A stretch of DNA of 8,985 bases from contig JAZDOR010000097.1 in assembly GCA_043798435.1 (NCBI GenBank), positions 1-8,985 on the forward strand, read 5' to 3'. The DNA is from JAGUXG01 sp043798435 (lineage in GTDB: Bacteria > UBA9089 > UBA9088 > JAGUXG01). Every line of letters starts with the position of its first letter. The stretch's first letter is position 1. The position numbers and the translations under genes are program-made. Under the pieces are notes generated by a model. That model was not told the origin of the DNA. It saw only the letters and a program-made list of their open reading frames with translations, and did not search any database. Below, piece by piece: positions 4,501-8,985 of the stretch.

Positions 4501-6919
4501 AGCAGATGCCATTACTATTCCCTGTCAGGGTGTTGTTGGTGATGGATGGGGAGGAGGAAGAATAAAGGAGGATGCCATCGTTACTCCCTGATATGGTGTT
4601 GTTGGTGATAGTGCCACCAGAGGCATTGTCATAGCGGATACCCTCATCACCATTATTTGCAATTATATTGTTGGCAATGATTGGTTTTGCCCCACCTTTA
4701 CAAAATATCCCAGCTCCATCATCACCCTCAGCTACCACTGCTCCAGTAATCATAAACCCATATATTAAAGCACCAGTTGCATCATTACTATTAAAGGTTA
4801 CCGGGATTGTGCTTGTAGCAATCGTAGGAGTCCCTTGCCCAACCAAGGCAATCCGCTTGTCAATATAAACCGCCTCAGGATAAGTCCCGGCAGAAGCCGA
4901 CACTGTGCCACCGACAGGGCAGGCATCTACTCCTGCCTGGATAGTGGGGTAGGTTGCACCACCTGGATAGACTGTAACCGAACCAGTTACAGAAAAAGCA
5001 GATAAATCAGGGCTTAAGCGGGAAATGAAGGCATCACAGCTGCCATTATGAGAGGTACCAGTTGTAGTAGGAAAGTTGGATGAAGCAGTATATCCTGTTA
5101 CAAAAACATCGCCTGAGGTGCCAATGGCAATTGAGTGGCCATAATCATGATTACTTCCTCCCAGGAATGTGGAGGCAACAAGGGAGCCAAGATTAGGGGT
5201 TAAGCGGGAAATGAAGACATCATTGGAGCCATTATAAGAGGTATCATAGGCATCCTGCGTAGTAGGGAAGTCGGATGAACCAGTATATCCTGTTACAAAA
5301 ACATCCCCTGAGGTGCCTATGGCAATTGAGTAGCCATAATCATGATTACTTCCTCCCAGGAATGTGGAGGCAACAAGGGAGCTAAGATCAGGGGTTAAGC
5401 GGGAAATGAAGGCATCCAAGTTGCCATTACGAGTGACACCAGTTGTAGTAGGAAAGTTGGATGAATAAGTATATCCTGTTACAAAAACATCCCCTGAGGC
5501 GCCTATGGCAATTGACTTGCTCTGATCACTATTACCTCCTCCAAGGAATGTGGAAGCAACAAGGGTTTTAAGATCAGGGCTTAAGCGTGAAATGAAGGCA
5601 TCATCGTTGCCATTATAAGAGGTATCATAGGCACCAGTTGTAGTAGGAAAGTTGGATGAAGCAGTAAATCCTGTTACAAAAACATCGCCAGAGGTGCCAA
5701 TGGCAATTGAGTTGCCATAATCACTACCACTTCCTCCTAAGAAGGTGGAGGCAAGGAGGGGGTCAATGATAAGGGGTAGGTCCTGGTTATATTCACCTAT
5801 GGTAAAGCCATAAGTATTTCCCTCTGTTTTGTAGGCTACATCTATATAATCTCTTCCTTTTGTTGTATCCTGATAGGCTATGGGTCTTGTCATTTTTATA
5901 CTGCCTATCTCTGTGGCAATCTCAAGGCATCCCTCTTTATTTATAGAAAGGCAGGAGCATCCCTCTAATCGGACCTTGATACGCTCTGGTAAGGCACCTG
6001 GCAGGAGAGTAAAGAGCTTTTCTACATTATTTCCATAAGCCTTGAGGGAGAGGTTTATGCCTGGATAGACCTCACCGAGCGAGACCTCATTGTATGCAGG
6101 GATGTTTGTCTTCCAATTATCAGAACCTCCGATAAAGTAGTTTATCTTTGTTTCTGCCTGGTCTTTTGCTTCTATCCTGGGATTAAGCCTATCAGGGAAG
6201 GTTTCCCTTATGCTTACACCACTTACCGTGCCAGAAGGCAGGCTATAGGTAATATTGCCATCATTGGTAACCCAGACATTTCCAAAGAAGCAGGAGGCAT
6301 AGTAGAGGACATCCTCATTGCTAATCTGACCCTTGTTCTCAATAAAGGGGATAGAGAGCCTGGCAAAGTCTATCTTTGGCTTGCTGGTGTCAGAAACAGC
6401 CTTTGTGCCTTGCCCCTCTGGCACATAAATCCCTGCAAAGGAAGGGTCTGCCAAACCTATCCCCAAAACCAAAACACCTATTTGCATTGACACGGTCAAT
6501 GCACTCCATACCCTTATCCGCATTGACACGGTCAATGCACTCCACACCATTTGCATTGACACGGTCAATGCACTCCACACCATCCGCATTGACACGGTCA
6601 ATGCACTCCACACCATTTGCATTGACACGGTCAATGCACTCCATACCCTTATCCGCATTGACACGGTTAATGCACTCCACATCCGCATTGACACGGTCAA
6701 TGCACTCCATACTATCCGCATTGACACGGTCAATGCACTCCACATCCGCATTGACACGGTCAATGCACTCCACATCCGCATTGACACGGTCAATGCACTC
6801 CACACCATCCGCATTGACACGGTCAATGCACTCCATACCCTTATCCGCATTGACACGGTCAATGCACTCCATACCATTTGCATTGACACGGTCAATGCAC
6901 TCCATAACATCTTCTTCAT
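1583..6919 (-). CDS. Giant secreted multidomain protein (DUF7948, SBBP, beta-helix, sorting domain)
   Basis: The protein has 1778 residues. The start is fixed by AAGGAGG seven bases before the ATG, giving MKKML. Residues 6-145 are 13 copies of WSALTVSM plus linkers. Residues 146-162 (QIGVLVLGIGLADPSFA) form the hydrophobic core and likely cleavage site of a signal peptide. A DUF7948-like region (about 190-388, with IPFIENKGQ) is followed by four SBBP repeats (about 390-645, ASTFLGG...GDVFVTG...FPTT...DAFISRL). Next is a right-handed beta-helix with repeated ITNNTISGN rungs (about 655-970), closing with DIGAYEF. Ig-like domains follow (about 1026-1285), then a carboxypeptidase-regulatory-like domain (about 1285-1360) and two GYWLK/GYWIQ segments. 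The last domain, from about 1679 (YPNPTSGEV...NILGQVV...NGLYFF...GRMVISK), resembles a Por/T9SS C-terminal sorting domain. It is presumably an exported surface or adhesion protein. No catalytic motif was recognised. Confidence 0.9.
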   Translation of the reverse strand: MKKMLWSALTVSMQMVWSALTVSMRIRVWSALTVSMRMVWSALTVSMRMWSALTVSMRMWSALTVSMRIVWSALTVSMRMWSALTVSMRIRVWSALTVSMQMVWSALTVSMRMVWSALTVSMQMVWSALTVSMRIRVWSALTVSMQIGVLVLGIGLADPSFAGIYVPEGQGTKAVSDTSKPKIDFARLSIPFIENKGQISNEDVLYYASCFFGNVWVTNDGNITYSLPSGTVSGVSIRETFPDRLNPRIEAKDQAETKINYFIGGSDNWKTNIPAYNEVSLGEVYPGINLSLKAYGNNVEKLFTLLPGALPERIKVRLEGCSCLSINKEGCLEIATEIGSIKMTRPIAYQDTTKGRDYIDVAYKTEGNTYGFTIGEYNQDLPLIIDPLLASTFLGGSGSDYGNSIAIGTSGDVFVTGFTASSNFPTTTGAYDTSYNGNDDAFISRLSPDLKTLVASTFLGGGNSDQSKSIAIGASGDVFVTGYTYSSNFPTTTGVTRNGNLDAFISRLTPDLSSLVASTFLGGSNHDYGYSIAIGTSGDVFVTGYTGSSDFPTTQDAYDTSYNGSNDVFISRLTPNLGSLVASTFLGGSNHDYGHSIAIGTSGDVFVTGYTASSNFPTTTGTSHNGSCDAFISRLSPDLSAFSVTGSVTVYPGGATYPTIQAGVDACPVGGTVSASAGTYPEAVYIDKRIALVGQGTPTIATSTIPVTFNSNDATGALIYGFMITGAVVAEGDDGAGIFCKGGAKPIIANNIIANNGDEGIRYDNASGGTITNNTISGSNDGILLYSSSSPSITNNTLTGNSNGICCDSSSLSITNNTISGNKERGINCNSSSPLIINNTISKNNNYGICNENGSPTITNNIITGNGDGIHCNNSSPIITNNTISENNNNGIGGWGISNTFSFSPFITNNIITKNKANGIYNDPNYSNSGTPTINYNCVWGNIMIDYFGCSAGPKDISANPQFIGEGDYHLGSSSPCIDKGSNTAPKIPLTDKDGKPRIYPIGGTVDIGAYEFQGTSTLGTITKIRIDNQAGQEIGTTNITTDGTLTLYLRGYCGTDTGTYLLGTWSISGDIGSLSSTYGTYTVFYPTTVGIGTISATDSAHTDTTGAITVTYGTPIAFSFQPSAFSLTADGSITFSAIAKDSDGNTWTVTTATFSEDDPVGTMTANIYYPGQVGTWTITGTYTNIIATATVFVLHGSATSLTITPATSTLTVGSQQTYTGTATDSDGNQWDETNIAWSTTDPKGTFTKNTYYPGTVGTWTITGTLSNLVATATVFVSLSIEYGTIIGRVLNILTKEPIQGATITINSVSTTTDLNGSYTITITLPTITIGSPFPLPTGPYTITVSSTSYYESKESFYLSSKITQKDFSLCPRKRNIPQDTWTMFSIPVMPDQIGASLTPEKLFERVPANFKICRWEPQAEDMGGSQMRYRVVDKIEPNKGYWLKVYGEQANILSKGEPQEDPVSIPLYTGWNMIGCPFTKPASINGSYTLWTWTGKGYVTSTGLSPWQGYWIQAKTDTTISIKIQNPKSKIQNLEENLDWKIKLYATSGKYEDNYNILGVAKDATLGVDRFDLSKPPAMEGLYCSFDGGLAKDIREEGADSYLWNLNIQSQAPTTLSWVIEGVPEDYEVWLIDGDKAIDMRKNSEFRIQNSELKIKIMKPNTGLVIEKLEITDLISYPNPTSGEVTFRANLLTSGAGLSARLYNILGQVVREQELTHTPSKSWARFDKNSQSYIYESGYSCLNNSNQRLANGLYFFQITASENGKSVSKIGRMVISK
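1959..1992. repeat. Heptanucleotide tandem repeat AATTCTG x4.9
   Basis: Four full AATTCTG units plus AATTCT lie inside the large minus-strand gene and encode the NSEFRIQNSELKI stretch just before the sorting domain. Seven is not a multiple of three, so loss or gain of one unit would shift the frame and remove the C-terminal sorting domain. Confidence 0.9.
2319..2350. repeat. Heptanucleotide tandem repeat TTTTGGA x4.6
   Basis: Four perfect TTTTGGA units plus TTTT lie inside the large minus-strand gene and encode KIQNPKSKIQN. The residues look like a low-complexity linker inserted between a GYWIQAK segment and the following LDWKIKLYA segment. A change of one unit would shift the frame. Confidence 0.9.
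3536..3569. repeat. Heptanucleotide tandem repeat AAGGCTG x4.9
   Basis: Three AAGGCTG units, one AAAGCTG and a partial AAAGCT lie inside the large minus-strand gene and encode IAFSFQPSAFSL at the junction between two Ig-like modules. The total length and unit number almost equal those of the two other heptamer arrays in the same gene. Confidence 0.9.
4985..5760 (-). repeat. Four near-identical SBBP repeat units, about 185-200 nt each
   Basis: The units begin with ASTFLGG near 5752, 5555, 5375 and 5176. They share long identical DNA blocks, such as those encoding SIAIGTSGDVFVTGYT. Units 1 and 3 keep the full AYDTSYNG loop. Units 2 and 4 carry a loop shortened to GVTRNGN or GTSHNGS. The high DNA identity, beyond what protein constraint needs, points to recent duplication or gene conversion. 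Confidence 0.8.
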
Positions 6920-6998
6920 CTTTTTTCCTCCTTAAATTATTTTCTATATGTTTGCCTAACAAAGCTTTTGCTTTATGTTCTAAATTTTTAATCGGCAT
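6390..6998 (-). CDS. Overlapping hypothetical ORF read through the palindromic array in a second frame
   Basis: An ATG at 6998 lies one base after the TAA stop of the DUF2283 gene (TAA-A-ATG), a layout favouring coupled translation. The first 30 or so codons, opening MPIKNLEHKAKALLGKHIEN, look like a real charged helical peptide. The frame then reads the array as repeated VECIDRVNAD units and ends at 6390 after a cysteine- and arginine-rich tail that looks like a shadow of the signal-peptide frame. An in-frame ATG also exists at 7019. The single core substitution at 6668 changes Asp to Asn here but is silent in the large-gene frame, which favours the large gene as the selected frame. The first part may be a genuine small gene; the array part is probably not selected as protein. 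Confidence 0.3.
   Translation of the reverse strand: MPIKNLEHKAKALLGKHIENNLRRKKDEEDVMECIDRVNANGMECIDRVNADKGMECIDRVNADGVECIDRVNADVECIDRVNADVECIDRVNADSMECIDRVNADVECINRVNADKGMECIDRVNANGVECIDRVNADGVECIDRVNANGVECIDRVNADKGMECIDRVNANRCFGFGDRFGRPFLCRDLCARGARHKGCF
6484..6904. repeat. 13-copy in-frame palindromic repeat array in the signal-peptide coding region
   Basis: The core unit is GCATTGACACGGTCAATGC followed by ACTCCA, 25 nt in all. GCATTGAC and GTCAATGC are perfect inverted arms around ACG. Units start at 6484, 6520, 6553, 6586, 6619, 6655, 6685, 6718, 6748, 6778, 6811, 6847 and 6880. Spacers are 5 nt (CATCC), 8 nt (CACCATTT, CACCATCC, TACTATCC, TACCATTT) or 11 nt (TACCCTTATCC), so periods are 30, 33 or 36 nt. 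Only one core base differs in 13 copies (6668, C to T). On the minus strand each unit encodes WSALTVSM with linkers QMV, RMV, RM, RIV or RIRV. The mRNA would carry 13 hairpins directly after the start codon. Confidence 0.97.
6927..6933 (-). promoter_or_regulatory. Strong ribosome binding site of the giant secreted protein
   Basis: AAGGAGG on the minus strand ends 7 nt before the ATG at 6919. It fixes the start before the palindromic array, so the array is translated, rather than at one of the many internal in-frame ATG codons. Confidence 0.85.
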
Positions 6999-6999
6999 T

Positions 7000-7224
7000 T
7001 TAGGCTTGATCCCCTGCATGTAAAACTGTTATACCAACAATCTGTTCATCATCATAGTGGTAAATGAAGTTATTTTTCATAACACTGTCATTAGCAGATT
7101 GGGGTTTTCTGAAACTGACATAGAGGGTATCTGTTTCATCATCATAATCAACCCAATAGTGTTTTTGTCCGAATTTGACCAGATAGGGAATTGCTGAAAG
7201 ATCAAACTCCTTTACTTTTGCCAT
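7000..7224 (-). CDS. DUF2283 domain protein, candidate antitoxin
   Basis: A 74-residue protein. The DUF2283 signature spans about residues 22-70: KHYWVDYDDETDTLYVSF, then the YHYDDEQIVGITVLHA strand, matching the family pattern in which an acidic YD.E.D.LYV strand is followed by a G-I-[ETV]-[VI]-L strand. The start ATG at 7224 follows AGGAGG and overlaps the 3' end of the toxin-like gene by 13 nt, so the two are surely co-translated. DUF2283 proteins often sit beside small RelE/BrnT-like or DUF4258-like genes, hence the antitoxin suggestion, which is an inference. No DNA-binding motif is seen. Confidence 0.8.
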   Translation of the reverse strand: MAKVKEFDLSAIPYLVKFGQKHYWVDYDDETDTLYVSFRKPQSANDSVMKNNFIYHYDDEQIVGITVLHAGDQA

Positions 7225-7541
7225 ATTACACCTCCTTTTTTTATAGTCTCTGGTTTAGATGTAAAAAAACTGGTGATGATAAAGCCATCTTTATTCTCTT
7301 TGTAAATCACTACACAATATTTTTCTCCTAAGTTTGTTGTATGATAGTGTTTTATAGCAATCAGTTCATCCTTTAAGCCCTTCACAATATAGTCGGGAGA
7401 ATTCATTGTCTCCATAATATTCGTAATATTTCCTGCCATGTAATCATGTGATTCAGTTATATGAAACCACTGTTTGAGAGTGAGTCTTATAGTCTTACCT
7501 AATATTGATTTGGTGATCTCTATTATATCTTTTTCTTCCAT
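7212..7541 (-). CDS. BECR-fold (PBECR/DUF4258-like) toxin-like protein
   Basis: A 109-residue protein. The pattern IRLTLKQWFHITESHDYM (about 18-35), then NSPDYIVKG (about 48-56), then YCVVIYKENKDGFIITSFFTSK (about 74-95) fits small RNase-like toxins of the barnase/EndoU/colicin E5-D/RelE type: an [IV].LT...W.HI...H helix, a 'PDYI' strand and a 'VVYKE..GFIITA' strand pair. H27 and H32 are possible active-site residues. It precedes and overlaps a DUF2283 gene, the usual toxin-first order of BrnT-like pairs. The start overlaps the end of a small upstream ORF by 19 nt; only a weak GAGG lies before its ATG, so its translation probably depends on coupling to that small ORF. The family assignment is by pattern only. 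Confidence 0.65.
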   Translation of the reverse strand: MEEKDIIEITKSILGKTIRLTLKQWFHITESHDYMAGNITNIMETMNSPDYIVKGLKDELIAIKHYHTTNLGEKYCVVIYKENKDGFIITSFFTSKPETIKKGGVIWQK

Positions 7542-7657
7542 CTCAAAGCAACCTCATTATCAGCAGAGACATCCAGCTTAGATTTTATCTCTTTCTTAAT
7601 AAAATTCCTCAACCCCAAAACCCCAAAAATCCCCACAAATCCTAAAAACTTTTTCAT
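7523..7657 (-). CDS. 44-residue small hydrophobic leader peptide upstream of the toxin-like gene
   Basis: An AGGAGG (7663-7668) five bases before ATG 7657 opens a 44-codon ORF beginning MKKFLGFVGIFGVLGL, with a short hydrophobic span, then a basic segment FIKKEIKSKL and an ending RWKKKI. The stop lies 19 nt inside the next gene, so translation of the toxin-like gene is probably coupled to it. It starts 27 nt after the ORF6N stop. Its first 27 bases match those of the small ORF at 8118-8273 at 24 positions, including the FVG codons. It may be a membrane micropeptide or only a translational leader. Confidence 0.6.
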   Translation of the reverse strand: MKKFLGFVGIFGVLGLRNFIKKEIKSKLDVSADNEVALRWKKKI

Positions 7658-7684
7658 CTTTTCCTCCTTTTTTTAATCTTCTTT

Positions 7685-8185
7685 TCAATTATCTTTATCC
7701 TTTCTAAACCCTATCTTTTTTGTCTCTTTTGTAGGTAGAGTCATTAACTGACGAATTGCTTCAAAGATGGCTTGAATTTGTGTGTCGTGTTCTTCAATCT
7801 TTTTTCTTAACTCTTCATGGGATGCCAGTATTCTTCTAATCCTTGTAAATGCCCTCATAATCTGGATATTGACCAGGATGGCTCTTTTGCTGTTAAGCAC
7901 AGAAGAAAGCATAGCCACACCTTGTTCTGTGAAGGCATAGGGCAGATATCTTCTTCCGCCACGGCCTTCGGTTTTTGAGATTCCAAAATGGAATATCAAA
8001 GCATCAAACTCTTCTTTTGTTAATTGAAGCATAAAATCTTCAGGAAATCTTTCCAAGTTCCTCCTAACAGCTTTATTCAGATTTCCTGTGGTTACCCCAT
8101 ACAGCTCTGCCAAATCTCTATCCAGCATTACCTTCTGACCCCTTATCAGAAGAATCTTGCTTTCTATTCTTTCTGTTGGTATCAA
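7685..8185 (-). CDS. ORF6N domain protein
   Basis: 166 residues. The ORF6N domain covers about residues 6-95: RIESKILLIRGQKVMLDRDL, AELYGV, NLNKAVRRNLERFP.DFM, then a GGRRYLPYAFTEQGVAMLSSVL segment. After this comes a helical tail with coiled-coil character (EELRKKIEEHDTQIQAIFEA) ending in the usual IGFRKDK. ORF6N proteins are phage- and plasmid-associated, linked to KilA-N/BRO-type DNA-binding proteins, and spread widely in bacterial accessory DNA. A role as DNA-binding regulator is likely but unproved. The start is odd: TTG at 8185 directly follows an in-frame TAA, and has no ribosome site. Family members usually begin with a few residues before the [IL]P.ERIE motif, and these seem present in the overlapping small-ORF frame (IQNELI), suggesting a frameshift or coupled start. 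Confidence 0.85.
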   Translation of the reverse strand: MIPTERIESKILLIRGQKVMLDRDLAELYGVTTGNLNKAVRRNLERFPEDFMLQLTKEEFDALIFHFGISKTEGRGGRRYLPYAFTEQGVAMLSSVLNSKRAILVNIQIMRAFTRIRRILASHEELRKKIEEHDTQIQAIFEAIRQLMTLPTKETKKIGFRKDKDN

Positions 8186-8273
8186 TTAATTCATTTTGTA
8201 TCATCAACTTATAGCTCGCCACACTCATCACCCCCAAAACCAAAAGCCCCACAAATTCTGAAAACCTTTTCAT
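8118..8273 (-). CDS. 51-residue small hydrophobic ORF overlapping the ORF6N start
   Basis: AGGAGG (8283-8288) nine bases before ATG 8273 opens an ORF beginning MKRFSEFVGLLVLGVMSVA, followed by SYKLMIQNELIDTNRKN and a polar tail to a stop at 8118. A hydrophobic segment of about 17 residues follows the basic N-terminus, so it could be a membrane peptide or a signal anchor. It overlaps the ORF6N gene by 68 nt in another frame and begins 48 nt after the stop of the nuclease gene. Its start region is paralogous to that of the small ORF before the toxin-like gene. Confidence 0.55.
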   Translation of the reverse strand: MKRFSEFVGLLVLGVMSVASYKLMIQNELIDTNRKNRKQDSSDKGSEGNAG

Positions 8274-8294
8274 AGTTTTATACCTCCTTAAATT

Positions 8295-8315
8295 TTTAGT
8301 AATCGGATTACTAAA
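8295..8315. promoter_or_regulatory. Perfect 10-bp-arm dyad, candidate operator
   Basis: TTTAGTAATC (8295-8304) and GATTACTAAA (8306-8315) are exact inverted arms around a single G. It lies between the stop of the nuclease gene and the ribosome site of the small ORF. The 1-nt centre and AT-rich arms without a U-run on the minus strand fit a dimeric repressor site better than a terminator. No matched regulator is proved; the ORF6N protein downstream is a candidate. Confidence 0.55.
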
Positions 8316-8321
8316 TCTTTT

Positions 8322-8985
8322 TTATTTAATCTTTTCAATTTCATCTGTAGTTAAACCAGTAGCTTTTGATACCCTTTCAATATCATCTCCCAAACTTAAA
8401 AGGAGTTTCGCCACCTCTATTTTGCCTTCTATTTTGCCTTGCTTTAATCCTTGCTCTAATCCTTTTTCCATACCTTGTTTTGAAGCAAGCTTCAGAGAAC
8501 CCTTTTGCATCCAGATAAAATCGCGTTTCTTATGTTGTACCTCAAGCTCCTCTTTGCTCATACCGGCAGTATTGGCTATCTCAAAAGCCTTCTCTATTTC
8601 AACCTCTTTGCTTAGATTCTTCGGTATATACTCAAGTTTCCCTGCATTCTTTATAAAGTATATCCATTTATCTGTAATGCTATCTAATTCATTTTCATCT
8701 TTGTTAAATTTTGGTAGCTCAATAAAAATTAGTTCTATCTCATCATTATATTTTATTAGTGTCTTTTTTTCTATGAGCTTGAAATAGGTAATAATATCCT
8801 TTATCTCCTTAAACATTACAAAATCTGTAATAGTCAGAGCAATAATAGGTTCAAGGGTAGTAAAATCTTCTCCTTTTGGGAGTTGGGTAGAATATGCTTT
8901 AGCGGCATTGTATAAAACCCTTTTTTCAAACCCCTCTACATTCAATACCTGCATCTCAATGATAACATTCTTGTTGTTTGATAGC
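8322..8985 (-). CDS. PD-(D/E)XK nuclease family transposase (Rpn type), N-terminus beyond the window
   Basis: The frame is open to the window edge, so this is a C-terminal part of 221 residues. At the edge it reads LSNNKNVIIEMQVLNVEGF; VIIEMQ is the E-x-Q catalytic strand of the Rpn/PD-(D/E)XK nuclease family, so the upstream acidic residue lies outside. Then come the YNAAKAYSTQLPKGEDF helix, the 'PIIALTITDF' strand, and family-typical segments (LPKFNKDENEL, KWIYFIKNA). The C-terminal tail GMEKGLEQGLKQGKIEGKIE is the usual EG/KG-rich helix, ending in TGLTTDEIEKIK. Rpn-like proteins are recombination-promoting endonucleases, often multicopy and mobile. The internal ATG at 8954 lies after the catalytic motif and is not the start. 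Confidence 0.88.
   Translation of the reverse strand, partial: LSNNKNVIIEMQVLNVEGFEKRVLYNAAKAYSTQLPKGEDFTTLEPIIALTITDFVMFKEIKDIITYFKLIEKKTLIKYNDEIELIFIELPKFNKDENELDSITDKWIYFIKNAGKLEYIPKNLSKEVEIEKAFEIANTAGMSKEELEVQHKKRDFIWMQKGSLKLASKQGMEKGLEQGLKQGKIEGKIEVAKLLLSLGDDIERVSKATGLTTDEIEKIK

Noticed and set aside
4090..4565. Short ORFs on both strands over the beta-helix region
   Set aside because: They arise from the repeated ATTNN-type rungs of the large gene read in other frames; no start signals.
6484..6904. CRISPR array
   Set aside because: Repeat units are regular and palindromic, but the spacers are only 5, 8 or 11 nt, several are identical, and all are in frame with a protein; no cas genes are present.
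6376..7023. Plus-strand ORF with ALTRSMHST repeats
   Set aside because: It is the complement of the palindromic array, with no ribosome site, no protein-like sequence outside the array, and a strongly supported gene on the other strand.
8295..8315. Intrinsic terminator of the nuclease gene
   Set aside because: The dyad is AT-rich with a 1-nt centre and no U-run follows on the minus strand, so an operator is the better reading.
8422..8787. Plus-strand ORF opposite the nuclease gene
   Set aside because: It lies antisense to a well-supported Rpn-family gene, and has a serine/phenylalanine-rich composition typical of a complement of lysine/glutamate-rich coding sequence.
8954..8985. ATG at 8954 as the start of the nuclease gene
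   Set aside because: The frame continues upstream to the window edge, and includes the VIIE part of the catalytic IEMQ motif, so the gene is partial.

Overview
The window looks like accessory DNA from an uncultured, AT-rich, free-living bacterium. The main evidence is one giant secreted protein: an N-terminal DUF7948-like domain, SBBP beta-propeller repeats, a parallel beta-helix, Ig-like modules, a carboxypeptidase-regulatory-like domain and a Por/T9SS-like C-terminal sorting domain. This architecture is common in environmental candidate-phylum bacteria. The exact phylum cannot be read from this window. Strong AGGAGG ribosome binding sites on the minus strand support a bacterial origin.

Left part (1-1582): an intergenic region full of small repeats and hairpins, possibly the start of a minus-strand gene leaving the window at base 1, then one plus-strand gene for a small coiled-coil protein with a C-terminal membrane anchor (713-1192). 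It is followed by a miniature element: inverted repeats around a 41-codon relic that resembles a four-helix-bundle (S23-like) protein with its middle missing.

Centre (1583-6919, minus strand): the 1778-residue secreted protein. Its signal peptide coding region has been expanded by a 13-copy array of a 25-nt unit whose first 19 nt form a perfect hairpin dyad (6484-6904). Spacers are exactly 5, 8 or 11 nt, so every unit stays in frame. This array is the most unusual object in the window. A second minus-strand frame, starting one base after the stop of the upstream gene, is also open through the whole array. The same large gene carries three separate heptanucleotide tandem arrays of 4 to 5 units each.

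Right part (6996-8985, all minus strand, tightly packed): in transcription order, a PD-(D/E)XK nuclease-family transposase (Rpn type, entering from beyond the window), a 51-codon small membrane-peptide ORF overlapping the start of an ORF6N-domain gene, the ORF6N gene, a 44-codon related small ORF overlapping the start of a BECR-fold toxin-like gene, that toxin-like gene, and a DUF2283 gene overlapping its end (a candidate toxin-antitoxin pair). A perfect 10-bp-arm dyad lies between the nuclease gene and the first small ORF and may be an operator. The genes could be one or two transcription units feeding towards the secreted-protein gene, but no function linking them to it is evident from sequence.
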